From: Flavobacteriales bacterium UBA7519 | GTDB taxonomy: Bacteria; Bacteroidota; Bacteroidia; Flavobacteriales; Weeksellaceae | NCBI GenBank assembly: GCA_002476905.1 | Contig: DLND01000007.1 | Span: 22,835-34,374 of the forward strand | Direction: 5' to 3' | DNA: 11,540 nucleotides | In this document: positions 7,676 to 11,540 of the stretch, piece after piece | Numbering within the stretch: the stretch's first letter is position 1 | Layout of the letters: every line of letters starts with the position of its first letter | Notes under the pieces: model-generated | The model's input: only the letters and a program-made list of their open reading frames with translations | What the model was told of the DNA's origin: nothing | Databases searched by the model: none | Made by a program: the position numbers and the translations under genes

Positions 7676-9562
7676 ATGAGTAAAATTATTGGAATTGATT
7701 TAGGTACAACCAACTCTTGTGTTGCTGTAATGGAGGGAAAAGACCCTGTTGTAATTCCTAATGCTGAAGGTAAAAGAACAACGCCTTCAATTGTTGCCTT
7801 CACCGAAGATGGCGAAATAAAAGTAGGAGATCCTGCAAAAAGACAAGCAGTAACCAATCCTACTAAGACCGTATATTCTATCAAAAGATTTATGGGTGCC
7901 CGCTTTAAAGATGTTGCTAATGAAGTTTCTAGAGTACCGTACAAAGTAGTTGCTGGACCAAACGACATAGTAAAAGTAAAAATCAATGACAGAGAATATA
8001 CCCCACAAGAAATCTCTGCAATGATTCTTCAGAAAATGAAGAAAACTGCGGAAGATTATTTGGGACAAGAAGTAACCAGAGCGGTAATCACCGTTCCTGC
8101 ATACTTCAACGATGCACAAAGACAAGCTACTAAAGAAGCTGGTGAAATCGCAGGTTTGAAAGTTGAAAGAATTATCAACGAACCAACGGCAGCTGCTTTA
8201 GCTTACGGTTTGGATAAAGGACATAAAGACCAAAAAATCGCAGTGTACGATTTAGGTGGTGGAACTTTTGACATCTCAATCCTTGATTTGGGTGATGGTG
8301 TTTTCGAAGTTTTGTCTACAAATGGTGACACACATTTAGGAGGTGACGATTTTGACGACGTAATTATCAACTGGTTGGCAGATGAATTTAAATCTGAAGA
8401 AGGTGTTGATCTAAAATCTGACGCAATTGCATTACAGAGATTGAAGGAAGCTGCGGAAAAAGCAAAAATCGAGTTGTCTTCTTCAAGCCAAACAGAGATC
8501 AACCTTCCGTATATCACTGCTACCGCTACAGGACCAAAACACTTGGTGAAAACCTTAACAAGAGCGAAGTTCGAGCAATTATCCGCTGATTTGGTAAAAA
8601 GATCAATGGAGCCTTGTAAAAAAGCGTTATCAGATGCTGGTCTTTCAGTTTCGGATATTGATGAGGTAATCTTGGTAGGAGGTTCTACAAGAATCCCAAT
8701 CATCCAGGAAGAAGTAGAAAAATTCTTCGGTAAAAAACCTTCAAAAGGCGTTAACCCGGATGAGGTTGTAGCGATTGGTGCAGCGATCCAAGGAGGTGTA
8801 TTAACCGGAGACGTAAAAGACGTTCTTTTATTAGACGTTACGCCACTTTCATTGGGTATTGAAACAATGGGTTCTGTTTTCACCAAATTAATTGAGGCTA
8901 ACACAACCATTCCTACGAAAAAATCTGAGGTTTTCTCTACGGCAAGCGACAATCAGCCGGCTGTAAGCATCAGAGTAGGACAGGGAGAAAGACCAATGTT
9001 CAACGATAACAAAGAAATCGGAAGATTTGATTTAACCGACATTCCACCGGCTCCAAGAGGCGTTCCACAAATAGAGGTAACTTTCGATATCGACGCAAAC
9101 GGTATTTTGAGTGTTTCCGCGAAAGATAAAGGAACCGGAAAAGAACAATCGATTAAAATTCAGGCAAGTTCAGGACTTTCTGAAGAAGAAATCCAAAGAA
9201 TGAAGCGTGAAGCGGAAGAAAATGCTTCAGCAGATGCTAAGAAAAAAGAAGAAGTAGAAGTATTCAATAAAGCAGACGGATTGATTTTCCAAACCGAAAA
9301 GCAATTGAAAGAGTTTGGTGACAAATTATCTGCAGACAAAAAAGCAGCTATTGAAAGTGCTCACGCTGAATTGAAAACCGCTTTCGAAGCAAAAGATCTA
9401 GAGTCAGTAAAAACCAAAACTGAAGCTTTAGACGCTGCTTGGATGGCCGCTTCAGAAGAAATGTATGCAGCGGGTCAACAAGGTCAGGATGCAGGCGCTC
9501 AACAAGGTCAGGCAAATGGAGCAGAAGATGTTCAGGATGCAGACTTCGAAGAAGTCAAGTAA
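7676..9562 (+). CDS. dnaK: Molecular chaperone DnaK (Hsp70)
   Basis: DnaK is a cytoplasmic ATP-driven chaperone that binds exposed hydrophobic peptide segments, working with DnaJ and GrpE. At 628 residues it is normal in length and nearly every family block is intact. The nucleotide-binding domain has GIDLGTTNS at 5-13, the [12 protein letters not shown] block, DLGGGTFD at 192-199 and GGSTRIP at 335-341. The interdomain linker is DVLLLDV at 382-388. The beta substrate-binding domain follows ([31 protein letters not shown]), then the helical lid. The tail from about 597 is rich in Gln, Gly and Ala and ends DFEEVK, equivalent to the EEVD-like end of other Hsp70s. The gene is flanked by terminators on both sides, so it is monocistronic; grpE and dnaJ are not in the window. 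The start is fixed by the conserved [13 protein letters not shown]-terminus. Regulation may involve the sigma-54-like element upstream. No CIRCE-type inverted repeat was seen. Confidence 0.99.
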   Translation: MSKIIGIDLGTTNSCVAVMEGKDPVVIPNAEGKRTTPSIVAFTEDGEIKVGDPAKRQAVTNPTKTVYSIKRFMGARFKDVANEVSRVPYKVVAGPNDIVKVKINDREYTPQEISAMILQKMKKTAEDYLGQEVTRAVITVPAYFNDAQRQATKEAGEIAGLKVERIINEPTAAALAYGLDKGHKDQKIAVYDLGGGTFDISILDLGDGVFEVLSTNGDTHLGGDDFDDVIINWLADEFKSEEGVDLKSDAIALQRLKEAAEKAKIELSSSSQTEINLPYITATATGPKHLVKTLTRAKFEQLSADLVKRSMEPCKKALSDAGLSVSDIDEVILVGGSTRIPIIQEEVEKFFGKKPSKGVNPDEVVAIGAAIQGGVLTGDVKDVLLLDVTPLSLGIETMGSVFTKLIEANTTIPTKKSEVFSTASDNQPAVSIRVGQGERPMFNDNKEIGRFDLTDIPPAPRGVPQIEVTFDIDANGILSVSAKDKGTGKEQSIKIQASSGLSEEEIQRMKREAEENASADAKKKEEVEVFNKADGLIFQTEKQLKEFGDKLSADKKAAIESAHAELKTAFEAKDLESVKTKTEALDAAWMAASEEMYAAGQQGQDAGAQQGQANGAEDVQDADFEEVK

Positions 9563-9586
9563 GACTTAATAAGTGCTATAATATAG

Positions 9587-9620
9587 AAAATCTCCTCGCG
9601 AAAGCTTGGAGATTTTTTTT
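9587..9620 (+). terminator. Intrinsic terminator of dnaK
   Basis: AAAATCTCC (9587-9595) pairs with GGAGATTTT (9608-9616). The inner GC-GAAA-GC (9598-9605) forms a GNRA-capped tip, and the stem ends in a run of T to 9620. It begins 25 bases after the dnaK stop codon. Confidence 0.87.
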
Positions 9621-9779
9621 GGCATCTGAAATGAATAAGAAATTATCAATGTTAGGATATCTAAATTTAACAAAACAGTAACATTTATTTATAATATTTT
9701 AAAACTTTATGGCTAACTTCTTGCTATTTGAATACACGATTCTCATGTTTAATTTGAGTTTTCATGGTTATTAGTTTTT
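9621..9779 (+). other. Orphan intergenic segment between two terminators; possible small transcript or short peptide
   Basis: The stretch from the dnaK stop to the next start (9563-9883) is 321 bases with no recognisable protein gene. Between the dnaK terminator and a second terminator it holds a 16-codon frame at 9631-9681 (MNKKLSMLGYLNLTKQ), which may be chance because no ribosome binding site or dedicated promoter is evident in front of it. It also holds a TTTG-N18-TTAATTTG pair at 9727-9756, one base away from a Bacteroidetes promoter, and a weaker GG-N10-GC arrangement at 9711-9724. Either could start a transcript of roughly 40 to 70 bases ending at the 9780 hairpin. No known RNA family was recognised. 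Confidence 0.3.
9727..9756 (+). promoter_or_regulatory. Candidate Bacteroidetes promoter upstream of the orphan terminator
   Basis: TTTG at 9727-9730 and TTAATTTG at 9749-9756 are separated by 18 bases. The second element differs from TAnnTTTG at one position. The predicted start, near 9763, lies just ahead of the 9780 hairpin, so the product would be very short unless transcription reads through into the downstream gene. Confidence 0.35.
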
Positions 9780-9802
9780 ACCCAGCTTCGGCTGGGTTTT
9801 TT
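9780..9802 (+). terminator. Strong intrinsic terminator with UUCG tetraloop
   Basis: ACCCAGC (9780-9786) and GCTGGGT (9791-9797) form a GC-rich 7-bp stem capped by TTCG, followed by a T run. The T tract is only on the plus side, so it acts on plus-strand transcription. dnaK already has its own terminator about 160 bases earlier, leaving this one without an obvious gene; it may be a back-up for dnaK, end a small RNA, or act as an attenuator ahead of the 9884 gene. Confidence 0.85.
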
Positions 9803-9831
9803 GTTTTTTAGAAATTTGACTATATTTTCCA

Positions 9832-9863
9832 TTGTCAACAAAGCAAAGAATAAATTATCTTTG
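9832..9863 (+). promoter_or_regulatory. Bacteroidetes-type promoter of the nucleoid-associated protein gene
   Basis: TTG at 9832-9834 (-33) and TATCTTTG at 9856-9863 (-7, exact match to TAnnTTTG) are separated by 21 bases. Transcription should start near 9870, leaving a leader of about 14 bases before the ATG at 9884. Confidence 0.7.
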
Positions 9864-9883
9864 CACTCCTAAAAACAAAATCA

Positions 9884-10912
9884 ATGTTTTCAAAAATCAC
9901 AGTTCATAGAGTCGGGAATAAAATCAATGGTGAGTCACTTACGCTTTCGCAGGAAGAACTTCAGCTGGAAGAAGACATGAAAGAACTGCTCGGTAATTAT
10001 TTTATGAGCGCTTTCAAATCTGAGGAGCAATTTCAGTTTTACAGTGATTCTTATTTGGTTAATAATCCGGTGTACAGCTCTGTGTCGGAGATTTTCGAGG
10101 ATAAAGCCAAATTCCAGTGGGAATCCGAGAATATTGCCAAACATCTTTTCAATGCGGCAGAAAACCCGAGAGTACAGGCTGGCGAATTGTTCATCGTTTA
10201 CTTTGAGGGTGAGCCTATTGAAACTGAAGATGGCGAACCTAAACAAATCGATTCCATCGGGATTTTCAAAACCGAAAAAAGAGAATCTTTTCTGAAAATC
10301 TTTCCTAAGAATGAAACGTTTGATATCGAAAGAGATCAAGGAATCAGCCTGTCAAAAATTGATAAAGCAGCGTTGATTTACAATAATGACAAAGAATCCG
10401 GCTACATCCTTTCTGTGGTAGATAATAACAAAAACGGCGATATGTATTACTGGTTCGAGGATTTTCTGAAGGTGAAACAGCGCGATGACGAGTACTTCCA
10501 CACCCAGGAAACGCTCACGGTTTATAAGGATTTCATCACACAGAAACTACCGGAAGAATTTGAAGTTTCTAAAGCAGATCAGGCAGATTTTCTGAATAAG
10601 TCTATCAATTTTTTCAAGGAAAAAGAAGAATTCAAGTATGATGATTTTGTGAACGAAGTGTTGCAGGACGAAAGTGTGATCGAAAGTTTTTCCAACTTCA
10701 AATCCGATTATGAACAGGATATGCAGATATCGATCTCGGAAGATTTCCCTATTAATAATCAGGCGGTTAAAAAACAGCAAAGACATTTCAAATCCATCAT
10801 CAAGCTCGATAAAAATTTCCATATCTACATCCACGGTGATCGCAAAATGATAGAAACCGGACAGGATGACAAAGGAAAATTCTACAGACTTTACTTTGAG
10901 CAGGAGAAATAA
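9884..10912 (+). CDS. Nucleoid-associated protein, YejK/NdpA (37-kDa) family
   Basis: The 342-residue protein resembles the 37-kDa nucleoid-associated family (E. coli YejK, about 335 residues), whose members are found in the bacterial nucleoid but have no well-defined biochemical role. The recognition rests on the overall pattern: a hydrophilic, acidic soluble protein with no signal peptide or membrane segment, an N-terminal FSKITVHRVGNKINGE, a central beta-rich stretch with AGELFIVYFEG, IDSIGIFKTEKRESFLKIF and KIDKAALIYN, then the conserved block GDMYYWFEDFLKVKQRDDEYFHT, and a C-terminal half with many charged helices ending IHGDRKMIETGQDDKGKFYRLYFEQE. No catalytic motif is visible. It has its own promoter and is followed by a separate promoter 60 bases downstream, so it is probably a single-gene unit. 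No typical hairpin terminator follows it. Confidence 0.82.
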   Translation: MFSKITVHRVGNKINGESLTLSQEELQLEEDMKELLGNYFMSAFKSEEQFQFYSDSYLVNNPVYSSVSEIFEDKAKFQWESENIAKHLFNAAENPRVQAGELFIVYFEGEPIETEDGEPKQIDSIGIFKTEKRESFLKIFPKNETFDIERDQGISLSKIDKAALIYNNDKESGYILSVVDNNKNGDMYYWFEDFLKVKQRDDEYFHTQETLTVYKDFITQKLPEEFEVSKADQADFLNKSINFFKEKEEFKYDDFVNEVLQDESVIESFSNFKSDYEQDMQISISEDFPINNQAVKKQQRHFKSIIKLDKNFHIYIHGDRKMIETGQDDKGKFYRLYFEQEK

Positions 10913-10928
10913 ATCTGATACTGATAAT

Positions 10929-10943
10929 TGTTAAAAATTAACA
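10929..10943. repeat. Short perfect inverted repeat TGTTAA-AAA-TTAACA
   Basis: This 15-base palindrome lies 16 bases after the stop of the nucleoid-associated protein gene and 29 bases before the -7 box of the next gene. It has no following T run, so it is not a usual terminator. Its position would suit an operator for the downstream gene, but AT-rich palindromes of this size also arise by chance. Confidence 0.35.
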
Positions 10944-10972
10944 TAATATCTGCTATCTCATAAAAAAATTTC

Positions 10973-10980
10973 TACATTTG
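10973..10980 (+). promoter_or_regulatory. Bacteroidetes-type -7 promoter element (TACATTTG) for the small CxxCH protein gene
   Basis: TACATTTG is an exact TAnnTTTG match ending five bases before the ATG at 10986. No good -33 TTG is present at the usual distance. The predicted transcription start coincides with, or is within a base or two of, the start codon, implying a leaderless or nearly leaderless mRNA. Confidence 0.55.
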
Positions 10981-10985
10981 CATCT

Positions 10986-11345
10986 ATGTTCATCAGGGAA
11001 GACAAAATATTCAGAACGGTATTTTCGGCTTTTGTTGCCGTGAGCTACTTATTTGTGGTTTTGTTTTCTGCCGAGCTGCATAATCATAATACGGACATTT
11101 TCAAGGATTTATCATTCAAAAAATCCGAACTAAAATTCAAAAAATCCGGTCAGGATAAACAAAGTTCTGGCGACTGTCTTTCGTGTCATTTCGTAGCCAC
11201 TGGCAACTCACTGCTTCCGGAGCAGTTCATATTTCATTTCGAAAATTATACCCAGGAAGTCAGAACGATGATTTCCGTTCAGGAAAAAATATGGTCTCAG
11301 ACCAAGTTCACTTTCCAGCTGCGTGGGCCACCAACTATTTCCTGA
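10986..11345 (+). CDS. Small membrane-anchored protein with HNHN and CxxCH motifs, function unknown
   Basis: This 119-residue protein is not one I can name. Residues 11-29 form a single hydrophobic segment (TVFSAFVAVSYLFVVLFSA), acting as a signal anchor or uncleaved signal peptide, followed by HNHN at 32-35. A lysine-rich stretch carries a seven-residue repeat (FKKSELK then FKKSGQD). CLSCH at 64-68 is a CxxCH motif, and the protein ends LRGPPTIS. This layout (one N-terminal hydrophobic segment, a His cluster, a Cys/His motif, a C-terminal RGPP) resembles short DUF2946-like proteins that in Bacteroidetes often precede TonB-dependent receptors and metal-related loci; that resemblance is from memory. 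CxxCH could bind haem c or a metal ion, but a single motif in so short a protein is not proof of a cytochrome. The start is supported by the lack of any other Met before residue 94 and by the TACATTTG box immediately upstream. No receptor gene is visible before the window ends. Confidence 0.65.
   Translation: MFIREDKIFRTVFSAFVAVSYLFVVLFSAELHNHNTDIFKDLSFKKSELKFKKSGQDKQSSGDCLSCHFVATGNSLLPEQFIFHFENYTQEVRTMISVQEKIWSQTKFTFQLRGPPTIS
11114..11148 (+). repeat. In-frame direct repeat inside the small CxxCH protein gene
   Basis: ATTCAAAAAATCCG occurs at 11114-11127 and again at 11135-11148, exactly 21 bases apart, so it duplicates seven codons without shifting the frame (FKKS repeated). It looks like a recent local duplication in a lysine-rich linker between the membrane segment and the CxxCH motif. 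Confidence 0.75.
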
Positions 11346-11454
11346 CTTCGTTTTTCTCAGTAACCAGTTGAGAATCTTTTTTTGGAACAATCCCATCTAT
11401 TTCCTATTAGCATAAGTCTTATTTGGGCAGCTTTATCCGTCTTCCGTTCCCGCT

Positions 11455-11521
11455 TTTTTCTGTCATTGCGAATACAGCTTCAAATCTGTAGAAAATTAGT
11501 CCGATCGCAATAACAGAAAAA
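11455..11521. repeat. Long inverted repeat with nested hairpin in non-coding DNA
   Basis: TTTTTCTGTCATTGCGA (11455-11471) and TCGCAATAACAGAAAAA (11505-11521) are inverted copies with one mismatch in 17. The 33-base interior contains a smaller TACAG/CTGTA pair. Both strands begin with T and end with A, so it is not an intrinsic terminator. The 195 bases after 11345 contain no recognisable gene. The arms resemble dispersed intergenic palindromes with a TGTCATTGCGA core that I recall from other genomes, or the unit could be a structured leader for a gene beyond the edge. Confidence 0.6.
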
Positions 11522-11540
11522 GAGCTCCACTCAAGCCGGG

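Noticed and set aside
8203..8952. Open frame of 249 codons on the minus strand inside dnaK
   Set aside because: Long antisense frames are a known codon-bias artefact of dnaK genes; there is no promoter or recognisable domain, and it lies wholly within an intact dnaK.
9935..10339. Minus-strand frame of 134 codons inside the nucleoid-associated protein gene
   Set aside because: The composition is typical of a reverse-complement shadow, no motif is recognisable, and it overlaps a well-supported gene.
11040..11345. Classifying the small CxxCH protein as a c-type cytochrome
   Set aside because: There is one CxxCH in a short protein with no recognisable distal methionine context or cytochrome fold; the motif alone is insufficient.
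1..11540. CRISPR array, tRNA, rRNA, transposase or prophage genes
   Set aside because: No regularly spaced repeats, no tRNA-like folds and no mobile-element protein motifs were seen on either strand.

Overview
The window looks like chromosomal DNA from a member of the Bacteroidetes, most likely a Flavobacteriia/Weeksellaceae organism of the Chryseobacterium type. Supporting signs are AT-rich intergenic DNA, A-rich leaders without Shine-Dalgarno motifs, TAnnTTTG promoter elements of the Bacteroidetes housekeeping sigma factor, two secreted proteins ending in type IX secretion (T9SS) sorting domains, and a DnaK ending in EEVK. The genus is inferred from general family resemblance and was not tested by a search.

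The left half (1-6109) is all on the minus strand. Read in the direction of transcription it holds polyphosphate kinase (ppk1), then a short Ppx/GppA-type exopolyphosphatase 39 bases downstream, which together form a polyphosphate synthesis and turnover pair. After a further 189 bases comes a large secreted choice-of-anchor I protein. It has an N-terminal all-beta domain, an Ig-like domain, a Calx-beta domain and a long propeller-like region, and it is cut by the window edge just inside its T9SS sorting domain.

The right half (6306 onward) is all on the plus strand. It holds a secreted M43-family zinc metalloprotease with a T9SS sorting domain and a clear terminator, then a stand-alone dnaK with its own promoter region and terminator. 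A 321-base gap follows, carrying a second strong terminator that belongs to no visible protein gene. Next are a YejK/NdpA-type nucleoid-associated protein and a small membrane-anchored protein with HNHN and CxxCH motifs. The last 195 bases have no gene but contain a near-perfect 17-base inverted repeat.

Most of this is ordinary core genome, and I see no convincing undescribed multi-gene system. The points most worth checking are a sigma-54-like -24/-12 element in front of dnaK, the orphan terminator unit at 9621-9803, a histidine-to-phenylalanine change at a classic PPK1 active-site position, the apparently leaderless small CxxCH protein gene, and the inverted repeat at the right edge.
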